From Trifolium pratense (lineage: Eukaryota > Streptophyta > Magnoliopsida > Fabales > Fabaceae): a DNA stretch of 64,000 nucleotides. Within the stretch, counting starts at the first letter, position 1; every line of letters starts with the position of its first letter. Below, in pieces: positions 17,566 through 28,726 of this stretch. The notes under the pieces were generated by a model, which was given only the letters and a program-made list of their open reading frames with translations, had not been told where the DNA came from and did no database searches. The position numbers and the translations under genes were made by a program. The stretch covers positions 19,316,127 to 19,380,126 of the forward strand of contig NC_060062.1 in assembly GCF_020283565.1 (NCBI RefSeq). The letters are read 5' to 3'.

Positions 17566-20500
17566 ATGTGTAAAATCATTTTAACCATACTCTTCCTCCT
17601 ATTTTTCTCATCAACTATTTCTTCCTCCTCCTACAACCACCAACACCACCGCCGTATCCTCCACCAACCACTCTTTCCATCTATCTCACTTCCACCAACA
17701 CAATCACCATCTTCATCACCACAAACCCAACCAAAACCACAAAAACACCAACCCAAGCTTCCATTTTCTTCCATGTCTTCTTCTTCACCACCACAACCAT
17801 TTTCTCCACCTTTCTTTCCAACTTACCAATCACCACCACAACCTCCTTCTCCACCTTTCCTCGCCACTTTCCCAGCTAACATCTCTTCCTTACTCCTTCC
17901 AACACCTCACACTAAAACCCATAACCACCGCTCCGCCGCCGCTCTTCTCATTTCCCTCTCACTTTTCTCCATCCTCCTCCTCACGTTATCTGCTTTCTTT
18001 GCCTACCACCGTCGTCATCATAACCACCACAAAACTTCCTCCACCACTGCTAACGACGACACTGCTTCAAGATCAGATAGTCTCCGTTTATTCCCGCCGA
18101 ACACCGCCACTTCAGACTCCGTCGACAGTAAACCAAACGAAAAACCATCAACTGGGTCGGAGATATTTCACCTCGGAACCATATCAAGCTCAGAAAACAC
18201 AAGAGTTACTACTGCAGAGTCAAGCTGTAACGGCAATGTCGGTTTCTCGCCGCCGTACCGGCATCTTACAGACTCACCGGAGCTTCATCCTTTACCTCCT
18301 CTACCACGTCACAATGTCAGAACATGGAAGAATGAACCAAAGAAAGAAGAAAATATAGCTAGAGAAGATGAAGAGTTTTATTCACCAAAAGTTTCTCCTT
18401 CTTCTTCACCAGTTGTTGCTGCTGCTACTACTGCAACAAGCTCTCATTTTGATAAATTTGGCAGCAAAAGCTTCAATTCAAGAACAGCTTCTTACCCTCT
18501 TTCTCGTTCTCCTTCTCTCAATCTTAGCCCTATTGAAAGTATCAATTCGTTTCCACCTCAGAACTCTGCATCTCCATGTTTTTCTTCTCCTATGCAGAGG
18601 GAAGATTCTGATTTGAATTTGGATGGTAAGAATGTTGAAGTGAGCAAACTTCCTCCTCCTGCTCCGCCGCCTCTGCCGCCGAGGTTTTGGGAGACTCCGG
18701 TAGTGGCTTCCCAAGATGTTAATGTTGAGAATGAGGAAAGTTCAAAGCCAAAGTTGAAGGCTTTACATTGGGATAAAGTTAAGGCCAGCTCAGATAGGGC
18801 CATGGTTTGGGATCACTTGAGACCAAGTTCATTTCAGTAAGATACACTTACTAACATCATTATTATTATTTGACTTTGTCTGTCTTGGAAACTAAATTCT
18901 TTTCAACATCATAGTATTTGTTGTTTTTTTGTTAAGTTGTGAGTTCTTGGGTTCGAATCTGGATGAAGACGTCTAACTTAGCAATTTAGTCATTGCCGGT
19001 TGAGCTAGGACTTATAGATTATAATATTTGTGTTTTATTCTATTCTATGTAATAACATATGGTGTTTTCATACTTATTATTATGCTGTTTTTTAATTATT
19101 ATTATCATCATCAGTATATGGTGTTTTCATACGTATTATTATGCTGTTTTTTAATTAGGCAAATGCTAAAAAGTGCCCCAGGGGCACTTGTTAAGAATTC
19201 AAATTTAGAAAGTTTTACTTGGAAATTGTGTAGTCAATACAACAAAAGTCTATATTTTAATGTTTTCCATGCACAACTTTTATTTTATTTCTTCTTTTGA
19301 TTCCTTAACTAGTGCCCGGGCACTGGTTAGCAAAACCCTTTTAATTATTATTATCATCATCAGTATATGGTGTTTTCATACTTATAACTATTATGCTGTG
19401 TTTTTTTAATTGTTATTATCCTTGTGGTATGTTATTTTATACTACTATTAATTAATTGGGTTGAGCTGCAGGTTGAATGAAGACATGATTGAGTCACTCT
19501 TTATGGTAAATAATTCCAATTCCAATGGAAATTCTGCTTTGGCTCCTAAAGATAATGCTCGGAGCCAAATAATCCATGCTGCTTCCATGCCGCCAGAAAA
19601 TAGGGTACTTGATCCTAAGAAGTCTCAGAACATTGCCATTTTGCTTCGAGCGCTGAATGTAACTATTGATGAAGTTTGTGAATCCCTATGGGAAGGTGAT
19701 AATGAATCAATATGCATTTTCTCTTCCATGGACACTACCATTAGTATTTATAGTTTTCTTTATTGGCCAATGTCCTGCATATGTTGATCATGTTATAGTG
19801 TGATAAGCATTTTAAACATGGACACAATAATTATGTATGTGTTTACCTATTGCTTATGGTTCAATATCTGCCTCACATGACAAGGTTAAGAAAGAAGTAA
19901 TCTCTCTTGATTGTATTTCATATGTATCTGTAGTAAGCTAATTATGAGCTATTAGTCCTTGTTGGACAATACTGTTTATCGTCGTCTTGCTCTCTGTTGT
20001 ATATTGTAAGCAGTTCTATAAGTTGGTGATATATTAAAGCTTACTTTTGCTTGTAGGCAATTGTGATACACTGGGAACAGAACTTCTAGAAAGTTTATTA
20101 AAGATGGCCCCAACTGAAGAGGAAGAATCTAAGCTGAGGGAGTTTAAAGACGAGTCACCCTTCAAACTAGGCCCGGCTGAGAAATTTCTTAAAGTCATGC
20201 TTGATATACCTTTTTCATTCAAAAGAATGGATGCTATGCTCTACATTGCTAATTTTGATTCAGAATTAGAATACCTGAAGAAGTCCTTTGATACTCTGGA
20301 GGTATTTATTATTCTCCCATTTCTGGATGCTATGCACTCAAACTTTTATGATGTACCTGCAGTTCTCATTGTTTATCTTTTGACACAGGTGGCTTGTGAG
20401 GAATTAAAGAATAGCAGAATGTTTATGAAGATACTAGAGGCAGTTCTTAGAACAGGAAATCGAATGAATGTTGGCACCGATCGTGGTGACGCACAAGCAT

Positions 20501-21201
20501 TCAAACTGGACACACTTTTGAAGTTAGTTGATATTAAAGGAACTGACAGAAAGACTACTCTTTTACATTTCGTTGTACAAGAAATTGTCAGAACCGAGGG
20601 TTCTCTTGTATCTGGTGCTGACCATCACAATGTTGACTCCTTCAATAACCATCAGTGTACTCTTCAAGATGAGGTTGACTCGAGGAAGCTTGGACTGCAA
20701 GTTGTATCAGGTTTGAGTGGAGAACTCACCAATGTTAAAAAGGTAGCTGTTATGGATTCAGACACGCTAAGTAGCGATGTTGCTAAACTTGCCAAAGGAA
20801 TTGAAAAGGTTGTGTTAGTTGTAAAATTGAATGAAGAGTCGCCTTTGAAAGAAACCAACCAAAAATTTTCTGAGGCAATGAAAAGTTTCTTAGAGAGAGC
20901 TCAGGAAGAGATTTTAAGAATCCAGGCGCAAGAGAAAAGTGCCATCTCTTCAGTGAAGGAGGTAACTGAGTACTTCCACGGTAATTCGGCAAAGGAAGAA
21001 GCTCATCCGTTTAGGATATTTATGGTTGTGAGGGATTTCCTTTCGATACTAGATGGCGTATGCAAGCAAGTTGGGAAAGCAAATGAGAGGACTTTAGTTG
21101 GTTCGCGGCTAGATGTAATGCCTTCAATCACTACACTGCCACCAATTTTCCCCGAGTTTAATGGTAAGCAGCCATCTGGTGATTCCTCAGAATCTGATTA
21201 G
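17566..21201 (+). CDS. Class I formin-like protein (4 exons, about 850 aa)
   Basis: Membrane-anchored actin nucleator that links the cell wall and plasma membrane to actin filaments. Exons: 17566-18836, 19472-19695, 20057-20301 and 20389-21201; all phases close. Order in the protein: signal peptide (hydrophobic, about residues 1-22), Ser/Pro-rich extracellular part with short proline runs (35-110), one membrane segment (about 123-145), His/Arg-rich stop-transfer, Ser-rich cytosolic linker, short FH1 proline tract [10 protein letters not shown] (about 361-372), then FH2 from [13 protein letters not shown] to the C-terminus. The FH2 signature GNRMNVGT and the start KLNxxMIESLF-like block are present. 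The architecture is that of plant class I formins (for example AtFH1), with a rather short FH1. Intron 1 contains repeats, a SINE and a MITE. The ATG is followed directly by the signal peptide, which supports this start. Confidence 0.92.
18915..19025 (-). mobile_element. tRNA-derived SINE-like fragment in formin intron 1
   Basis: On the minus strand an A-box-like CCTAGCTCAACCGG is followed, about 40 bases on, by a B-box-like AGATTCGAACCCAAG, as in tRNA-derived SINEs. A T-rich stretch on the plus strand (TTTGTTGTTTTTTTG) would be its A-rich tail. No clear target duplication was read. Confidence 0.4.
19056..19425 (+). repeat. Direct repeat in formin intron 1 (three units, one split off by a MITE)
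   Basis: A unit of about 55 bp, containing TATGGTGTTTTCATAC, TTATTATGCTGTTTTTTAAT and TATTATCATCATCAG, occurs twice in tandem from about 19056. A third copy follows after the MITE at 19158-19338. The MITE inserted at the end of a unit and its target duplication comes from the repeat. Confidence 0.6.
19158..19338. mobile_element. Short MITE with 9-bp target duplication (Mutator-like), 181 bp
   Basis: The left end GGCAAATGCTAAAAAGTGCCC and the reversed right end GGGTTTTGCTAACCAGTGCCC are imperfect inverted repeats, each followed by the palindrome-like GGGGCACT / GGGCACTAG. TTTTAATTA flanks both sides (19149-19157 and 19339-19347). A 9-bp duplication points to the Mutator superfamily. No coding capacity. 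Confidence 0.65.
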
Positions 21202-21424
21202 TCTCTCAAAAAATCCAATCCAGTTTGGACAATGTTTTAGTACCTATAGAATTTTGTACATGTTTTACCACCTAGATTATATAACTAGTTTATAAGTACC
21301 TGTCTCTTTCTGTGCTCGCTGCTCAGTCTCTGTCTGAGCTCACTGAATTGCTTCTATGCATTGTATTCATATAAATGATCAATGACAGAAGTTTTAGAAT
21401 TGTTTTTTCTAATCATTATTGTCA

Positions 21425-21562
21425 TTTTTTATTTTTATTTTTGGTTTTCACCACCAGTTTAATCTGGTTCGGGGGTCAGTTCTGACATCAAGTGATTACA
21501 GCCCCCTCCCGATCGCAGTTGCGGGGGACCAAACCGTGGTCCTCCCTACCAAGTTCAGCGCC
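21425..21562 (-). mobile_element. 5'-truncated tRNA-derived SINE downstream of the formin gene
   Basis: It is flanked by AATCATTATTGTCA at 21411-21424 and 21563-21576, a 14-bp target duplication. On the minus strand it carries a B-box-like ACGGTTTGGTCCC and the SINE body word GATCGGGAGGGGGCTG; the plus-strand T-rich start is its A-rich tail. The head with the A box is missing compared with the related copy at 28537-28700. It probably lies in or just past the formin 3' UTR. Confidence 0.65.
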
Positions 21563-21891
21563 AATCATTATTGTCAATTAAGGATTGTGAATTTGTGTAA
21601 ATAATAAACGAAACAACAAATGGCAATCATAGCCATGGTGGCGGAGCGCAGTAACATTGCGCTTCTAGCCTTGCAACCGGACTTGAAGTGAGGCACCAAA
21701 CTCTAGAGTTAGTCTGGGCATCAATCTTGTGGCGGCTTATGGTGCAGAGGCGTGGATGGATAGAGCAAGACAGCCCATCCGCACCACCCGCTTAATGTTC
21801 ACCAATCCGGACCACCCATTTGTGTACTGATACACGTTGCACCATTTTTTGGTTGTTACTTATGCTTAGCCCTAAGTAGGTATACTTACTA

Positions 21892-22150
21892 CTCCCTCCG
21901 TCCCAAAAAGAATGACCCATTTTGAATATATGCACTATTCATATATATTGTTTTGACCATATTTTTCTACTAATAAATAAAAATAAATATTAACATATAA
22001 GATGTTGTTAGATTCGTCTCGATGAGTATTTTCAAAATATCAATTTTTTATAATTTTTACTATTATACAATTAAAGATATTAGTCGCCAAAGTTATGCAT
22101 TGGCATGCGTGTTTCGGTCAACTGGGTCATTCTTTTTGGGACGGAGAGAG
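21892..22150. mobile_element. Stowaway MITE, 259 bp
   Basis: The ends CTCCCTCCGTCCCAAAAAGA and TTTTTGGGACGGAGAGAG are inverted, with TA on both sides (21890-21891 and 22151-22152). The CTCCCTCCGTCCC terminus is the hallmark of plant Stowaway elements (Tc1/Mariner). The internal sequence is AT-rich with no frame. Confidence 0.9.
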
Positions 22151-22769
22151 TAATACAACAGCTGTGCTGAGTAAGACCTCAGTTACAATTGTACAGGTGA
22201 AAGTAAAATTTTATTGGATGATGAGAAAGGGGTATTTGAGTTCACATTGGTAGAACTGTTTGTGACTAGAGTTCTTTTGGACTTTAGTATCATTGTGACA
22301 GCCAGTGTATGTATAAATGGCAACCAGAAATTAGGTCAAGGACGATAATGTCATTATTCATCTGTCTCCATTAATGTCATTATTGGCTGTTGAATACTGA
22401 TCTGATGTGTCTCTGACACATAAAGGGCCAACCAACACCAATTTAAGCTCTTGAGAATTAATAATGGAGTGTCTAAGAATAGACTTCATTTATGATGGAA
22501 GCATGATGAGGGGCTTGAGCTTGAGGGCTTTAATTCCAGCAGTAAAATAGGTAGAAGTATTTTTTGATGTTCGAAGGGAAAAGTTACTTCAAATTCCAGA
22601 AAGAATAAAACATGTTTTATTGATTTTCACTTTCCTAGATCATTGCACAACTAGTACTGTATTTATTTAGACATAATCAAGAAAGTTATACAAAACATTG
22701 TGTTTTCTATCTCCTAGATAAAGTGTATCTATAATACCATCCTGAATGAATGAATGAATGAACAAAAAA

Positions 22770-25700
22770 TCAAGAGTTCTCAGCATCCATGCGCTCGAGC
22801 ACCTTTTGTGCTTCCTCTTCTGTACCAGGAACAACATTTCGGATCCTCAATCCATTTTTAATGGCTTCATGATCAACACCAAATGTGAAGTAGAATCTGT
22901 TGGATACCTGTTTCAAGAAAAACATGCAGTGAAGTGAAATGCTTTAATAATATATGAATGTGAGTCTTGAATAAGAATGATACGCTCATTTTTGTATTTT
23001 TTTTCTTATCTTAGTGGTAAACACCACCTAAAATTAATACACGCCTTTGGACATTGCCAGTTAGAGAAATGCTATGGTCACACTCTCTATCACACTCCAC
23101 TAACACACACCAATCATATTTAGCCATGTCATATACTTTTTCCATTCCTTAACTTGCTACCGGTTCCATTATTATTATTATTTGGATTTTAACTTACAAA
23201 AAAGAAAGAAAGAAAGAAAGAAATAAGATTTTCATCTCCCTGTACACTACAACCTACCATCTCCATTTTTCAAGTTCAGCAGCATTCAACCATGGAACAT
23301 GTAAAAAGATTGCCATCGAAAACATTTTCCAGGGACAAACATTCCTTCTGGTAGTGATTGAAATCACAAATTCATTACCCCCATTTCACTATTCAATCCC
23401 CCAAAATCTATCTTCACATTTTTCTTGAATTCACACATCAAAGGTTTAAATCTCTCTCATTGAGTTCATAAAAAAAAAAAAAAAAACCCTTTCATTAAAC
23501 CCCAGTAGAGGGTTCCTATCTGGGTTCCCTTGTTTGCAGATGGGTATTTGGTAAAAGGTTGAATCTTTACTTCCAATTTGATGAGACTGTAAATGGGTTC
23601 TTTGAAATCAACGATGGTTGCTAATGATGTTTCATAAAACAACCATAAGAGTTTGACAGAGACAGATTGGAAGGAGCATAGACTGAGAAGGGAAAGGCAA
23701 AGTATTGCATTTCTTTTTGCGAGTGAATGTTGCTACCTGTACAACCGGTTAGCAAGTGAAAGAATAAAAGAAAGAGATGATGTGGCTAAGTATAATTGGT
23801 GTGTGTTAGTAGAGTGTGATAGAGAGTGTCACCATAGCATTTCTCTTGCCAGTTATGTTAGACCTTACAGACACTTATTTTTGTATTCTACTCCTTAGAT
23901 TAGCATTAGATAATGGATAAAACAATTTGATTCTTAAAATAAATTAAGTTTCTCAAAATGATCTTTAAAATATAAAATCCTGGGTAATATTAGTTTCCCT
24001 GAACAATTTCGCAGCCTAAATTAAGCAATTTGTAAGTATAGTAACTGATGTGATCAATGGTTTTCAATTTAAGGATTCATTTTAAAATTTCATTAGTTCC
24101 AAGCACCAAATTGTGTAATCTCACAATACTTGGGACTAAATTGGCAATTCACTACTTAATAATTTGGGATTCTTAAAATAATTTGACAGGACACAAATTA
24201 GTAAACTACTTACATTTTTCTTGTTGGGGTGCGGAGAGAAGGAAATTTATGTGCATCTAGAAACTTTTAACAAGTAATATATAATAGAGGGCTAAGGCCA
24301 GTGCTCACCTCGCTAGATCGAAGTTCAGGCTTTGTAACGTGCGCAATTACTTCCACATTCACTAGTGGTCTAGCTGGATTGTCAAGTTCTGTGTACAGAA
24401 CACAAGACTTGAGACGAAGAAAACTTCCAACATCCACCTGCATCATCAAGTTGTTTTCAGTTCAATGCCCTGCTTAAATGCCAATATAGCTGTTCTTTTC
24501 TACTAAATCTTTTATCAGTAAATGTACACATTCATTCATGAATGTTCATGAGATAAAACTAGAATGAGGAAAAAGTGATTCTCATTGAGCATGAATTGGT
24601 GCAAGTACAAGCTTATATCCAATACAAACTAGGAATGAAAATCTAACTAACTAAGCCACATTGCATAACTGATCTAACAAACTTCTAACAAACACTTAGT
24701 GATGAGATAGCTTGTTGCACAAGCTACTCATTCATATCCTCTATTGTTATCTTTCTCAAATAAAATCACATCAATGAGGTCTGATCATGATTATCTGTTT
24801 CTGTAGAAAAGGGTTTCATTGTTGAAAGATAACAACGGGATGTACTGCTGATTCTTAAATCTTAACACCAATCCTATAACCATGAAATTCAGTTCATTAT
24901 ATAATTGTGAGTGTCCTAGTTGATTACTTACAGGTCTAAAAAAATCAACATGATCAACTTCCAAGAAATGAGGTGCTGCACCAGCAAAGGAATAAGCCGT
25001 TGAGAATGCGAGTTCAAAAGCTCTTCTCATCAAAAACCCCCCAAAAATACGACCATGGGTGTTTCTTCGCTGTGGCTGGCAGATAAAAGAGTTTTGTAGG
25101 CAAGTATCCTTCATAAGGATGCTGTCTCTATCTGCTAATGCCGGCATATCTGAGAAGATACGCCCTTCTGCTAATAGTGCCATGAGCCTGGCATTGTCTC
25201 CACTCTCTCCCCGTTTTTGTTCTTCCTTCTTCTTTTTCCTTGATATGTTTCCCTGTTCTGCTTCCTCCCAGAGCAATCTCTCTTTCTCAGTTTCAGGTAA
25301 GACCTTGTTGATTGGAACTGCCTTACCCGTGTCAGAGTCACGAGCCACAAATGTGAAGTTAGCTACAATTGCAGGTGAGTTTGAGATATTCGGATCCCCT
25401 ATCAGCAAATTTCAATGTATTGTTAGGCAAAAATCAGCAGCGATAGATACCAATACCATGCAGAATTGTTGGACGATCAAAAGACATGGCGTTAAATTTA
25501 CATAGATATGATTTGAGCTTATAAAACTACAACATAATGAACTGGTTTTTGTGCTCAATTTCTTTGTACTATTTTAATATTACTAGTAAATTGAAATATA
25601 CTAAGAGACAAGAAAAGCAATCCAGTATTATCTGAAAATGCTCAATCACTCTGTTACTGAAATTTTACTTCTCATTATGCTAATCTATGTATTATGAACA

Positions 25701-27518
25701 GAGGCAGAAAGTGGTCATCAAGAAAAAAGACAGACCTATTTGATCACTTAGAAACAAATTCATATGTCAGTCATTTTAGTCCCTGATATGGACTAAAATG
25801 TACCCACAGTATTTGTAATAGGATGTAGAATTTGACAGGATACAAAATAAACTTTTGCCGGTTTTACATCAACATTCACCAATTTAGAAAAAAAATCAAG
25901 ACTAAAATTTGATATTTTTCAGATTAACTATAAACTATACCAATTCACTAGCAGTACAAACTCATCCAACTATTATAGAGATGATTAAGTCCGTGGGAAG
26001 TGACAAGCAATACCGATGTTTATCTAGGGATCAAATATAACTGTTGAAGTTCTTACTACCACACTTTGACAATCGTTAGATGCTTCATCAAATGAATGTA
26101 AGCATGAATGAATCAAACACACACAAAAAAAGCAATTGAGCAAAATTCATGACACAAAACATGTATTATGCACCATGTCACGTGTCTGCTTGTAAGCACT
26201 TAATGACATAAATGGTCTTTTTGCCGTCAGTCAATGATCTCAACCGTTTAATCAAGATCAAACAATTATGATTCTAAGCTCACAACTTGTCAAAACCACT
26301 ATTTGAACCGTCTAGTTTCTATCAAACGGTTAAGATGGAACGATTACAATGACCCGTAAGAATTTCCCACCATTGACAATCCAGGATAACACCCATTTTA
26401 AAAAAATCTGACTAGACTAGACTATTCCATTCCATTTTGTTCCATTCCACTTCATTCCATCCTATACCACTAATCTAAACATACCCACAATATGAAAACA
26501 ATAGTAAAGAAAGCAGAATGAATATGTATCACTATTAATTATGTACTATGAAGCACGAATATTGACACGGACATGACACAGTCACAGGCACGTCGACACC
26601 GATAACAATTTGAGAAAATGACATGATTCGATATAGTCATGTGTGTCAGTGTCAAACATTGACGAGTGTCCGGCACCGGAACACGCCTAATCCAATGAGT
26701 GTCGGTGCTTCATAGATTATGCAATTAATAAGTACCATTTGGTGACTGGATCATTTCCAATTGAATCTCCATAGATGACCTTCCAACCCAAGTAACAGCA
26801 CCAACAATAGCAAAATCAGCATCAATATGAATTGGTTGTTTAAGAACCATCTTATCAACAGCAGCAGTAACCAATAAAAGAGGCCTTGTACTACCATCTT
26901 CATTACAACAATGCTATTCACACAAAACACAAAAATAAAACATAAAAAATTCAGAATTTATCATCAATTTCAACAAAATAACCAAAACCCACTATTTCAA
27001 AACCTATAACAAACAAAACCCATAATTCAATTTCAAAAAAAAAATAAAAGAAGAAAAAAAGATAAGACCTTTAATGCAACTGTTCCAGCAAGAGCATCAA
27101 AATCCTCAACAAGCTTCCCCATTCTAATATGATTCCAAGGGTTTCTATATTGCTCACGAAGAATGGGATCAGAAGAGAAATTATACAAGATACTGGTCCT
27201 ACTCTGAGAAGGAGACTTGGGATCAAGTGAAGATGGGTCATGGCAATTAGTATTACCATTAATGGGTTTTTCAAAAATGGTGGATCTTGCTTCCCATAGA
27301 GCATGAGTAGCTGGGGAATGATGCATCCCTGGCCATAAACTGATTGGTTTGCGATTAGATGAACCTGCATCGATGGGATTTGGAAGTGATGATGTTGATT
27401 TTGGGTGTTTGGAATCATTGGATAGGGATTTGGTTTGATTCAATGGATAGAGAGAATTGAGTGTGAATCTGAAAAGGTGATGAAATTGAGATAGTTTTGG
27501 TTTTCTGAATGTTTGCAT
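22770..27518 (-). CDS. Acyl-CoA thioesterase, ACOT9/BFIT-type double hot-dog protein (5 exons, 453 aa)
   Basis: It hydrolyses acyl-CoA to free fatty acid and CoA, probably in mitochondria. Minus-strand exons: 27518-27069, 26913-26736, 25398-24932, 24437-24309 and 22907-22770; introns are GT-AG and phases close to 454 codons with the stop. The N-terminus MQTFRKPKLSQFHHLFRF is basic and hydroxyl-rich, as in a mitochondrial presequence; it is the first true ATG of the frame. Hot-dog block 1 follows (MVLKQPIHIDADFAIVGAVT, VGRSSMEIQLEM, NFTFVARDSDTGKAVPIN). After a charged linker (RKKKKEEQKRGESGD) comes hot-dog block 2 (NTHGRIFGGFLMRRAFELAF, FLEVDHVDFFRPVDVGSFLR). Two acyl-CoA thioesterase domains in tandem match the ACOT9/BFIT family. 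Introns carry a Mutator-like element and a hAT MITE; the latter ends 20 bp from the exon 2 boundary. Confidence 0.9.
23064..23845. mobile_element. Mutator-like MITE with about 70-bp inverted repeats (782 bp), thioesterase intron 4
   Basis: The left end GAGAAATGCTATGGTCACAC is matched in inverse at the right (ending GTGTCACCATAGCATTTCTC), and the similarity continues for about 70 bases. The flanks TTGCCAGTTA (23054-23063 and 23846-23855) are identical, a 10-bp duplication in the Mutator range. The interior contains an AAAG microsatellite (about 23199-23224) and no transposase. Confidence 0.85.
26546..26715. mobile_element. hAT MITE (170 bp) in thioesterase intron 2
   Basis: The left end CTATGAAGCACGAATATTGA and the right end GTGCTTCATAG are inverted repeats; sub-terminal GACAC words are also mirrored. 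The flanks ATTATGTA (26538-26545) and ATTATGCA (26716-26723) form an 8-bp target duplication with one change. It lies close to the 5' splice site of intron 2 (donor at 26735). Confidence 0.75.
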
Positions 27519-28396
27519 TGCATTGCATGGAAGAATCAATGGATGTTATCAATGAATTTTGTTGTAAAGAAAGTTTCTATCATAATTTTTAGAAGATTAA
27601 CTACTTCTTATTTATTTTTATTTTGTTCATCTCAATTATGATTTTAACTCTTTAAATTTTACTAGTAAAAAAAATTTTCTAAATTTCACAATTTTGCAAT
27701 TTTAGTCCCAAAAAACTTTATGTACCAAAAAAAAAAAAAAAAAAAAATTCTTCTATAACTCCAGATTTAGTGGGACATAATTCTATAAGAAATTAACTCG
27801 CTTATAGTCATTTTGATACCAATTTGGTGAATTATTGATTAAAATTGAGTTTTGTGCAAAACTTTGAAGTTGAGGTTCAGAAACAGATTTTGTGCAGAAT
27901 TTTAGAACGACAAAATCCAAAAAATTATAAAATAAAAGGTAAAATTCAGGATTTTAAAATATGGATAAAGTTATGTATTTTAAAATAGGGATAAAATTCC
28001 GATTTATTCAAAATAATAAAAAAAAATCTATTTTGCCTTTTCACACAAACCGGGTCCCATTATTCCACCCCATTCATAATAGAAGTATTATAAATAGTTA
28101 ACATGATAACAATGTTTATGCTCCATACATTACATAACTTCAAAAACTCAAAAAAAGTGGTTATTGGTTATCTCAATCTATCTGAAACCTTCTCTGTTTC
28201 CATCAGCACTGTACTTTCTCTCTCTGTTCTTTCATTGAAATCCAAGGCAGAGTAAATCTCAAAATTGTCTCCCTTCTTTTGTCTTTTCCCACCAACAGTA
28301 CAAAATGGTTGAACTCAATATCATCAAGAAGAAAATGTGGATGTTTTCACATTAATCTACTTTCCCTTTAATCCTTTCAACTATCTTTCTTTGAGT
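27519..28396. promoter_or_regulatory. Divergent promoter region of thioesterase (-) and bHLH (+) genes
   Basis: The two genes are transcribed away from each other. On the plus side TTATAAATAG at 28088-28097 is a good TATA box for the bHLH gene, followed by a CT-rich leader (about 28180-28240). On the minus side no clear TATA was found. 27650-28020 is AT-rich with a long A run (about 27727-27747) and no gene. Confidence 0.5.
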
Positions 28397-28536
28397 ATGG
28401 AAGTTATGACCAACAACAACACTATCAACAAACAAAACAACTTTCATCTTCAAAAGCTTTCATTTTGGTTCGCTCCAACTACTCGTCCACCTGGTTTTCT
28501 TCTTCTCTTTCTCAAGTAGCATCACCACTATTGTTT

Positions 28537-28700
28537 TTAGTTTTAACCACCAGTATCCGGTCCACTGGACCGCCTAATCTGGTTTTGGGGTCAGTTTTGA
28601 CATCAAGTGGTTTCAGCACTCTCCCGATCGCAGTTGCTGGGATCGAACCGTGGTGCTTCCTACCAAGTGCAGCGCCAATCACCATTGGACCAAGTAACTA
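28537..28700 (-). mobile_element. tRNA-derived SINE at the 5' end of the bHLH gene
   Basis: Read on the minus strand the head carries an A-box-like TTGGTCCAATGGTGATTGG and the B-box ACGGTTCGATCCCAGC. The body shares GATCGGGAG, TGATGTCAAAACTGACC and CCGGATACTGGTGG with the relative at 21425-21562, and the tail is A-rich (plus-strand TTTTTAGTTTT). A clear target duplication was not found. It lies immediately upstream of the first in-frame ATG of the bHLH protein. Confidence 0.7.
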
Positions 28701-28726
28701 TCAAGCACACTACAAATTTCAGAACT

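Larger units (their letters stand above)
21202..22769. other. Intergenic region between convergent formin and thioesterase genes
   Basis: The formin 3' UTR probably ends before about 21410. Next come a SINE (21425-21562), unremarkable unique sequence with GC-richer words (21610-21850), and a Stowaway MITE (21892-22150). 22153-22740 shows no gene. A GAAT microsatellite (22744-22762) abuts the thioesterase stop and lies in its 3' UTR. Confidence 0.5.

Noticed and set aside
18368..18803. Open frames on both strands within formin exon 1
   Set aside because: Shadows of the Ser/Pro-rich, CT-rich coding sequence.
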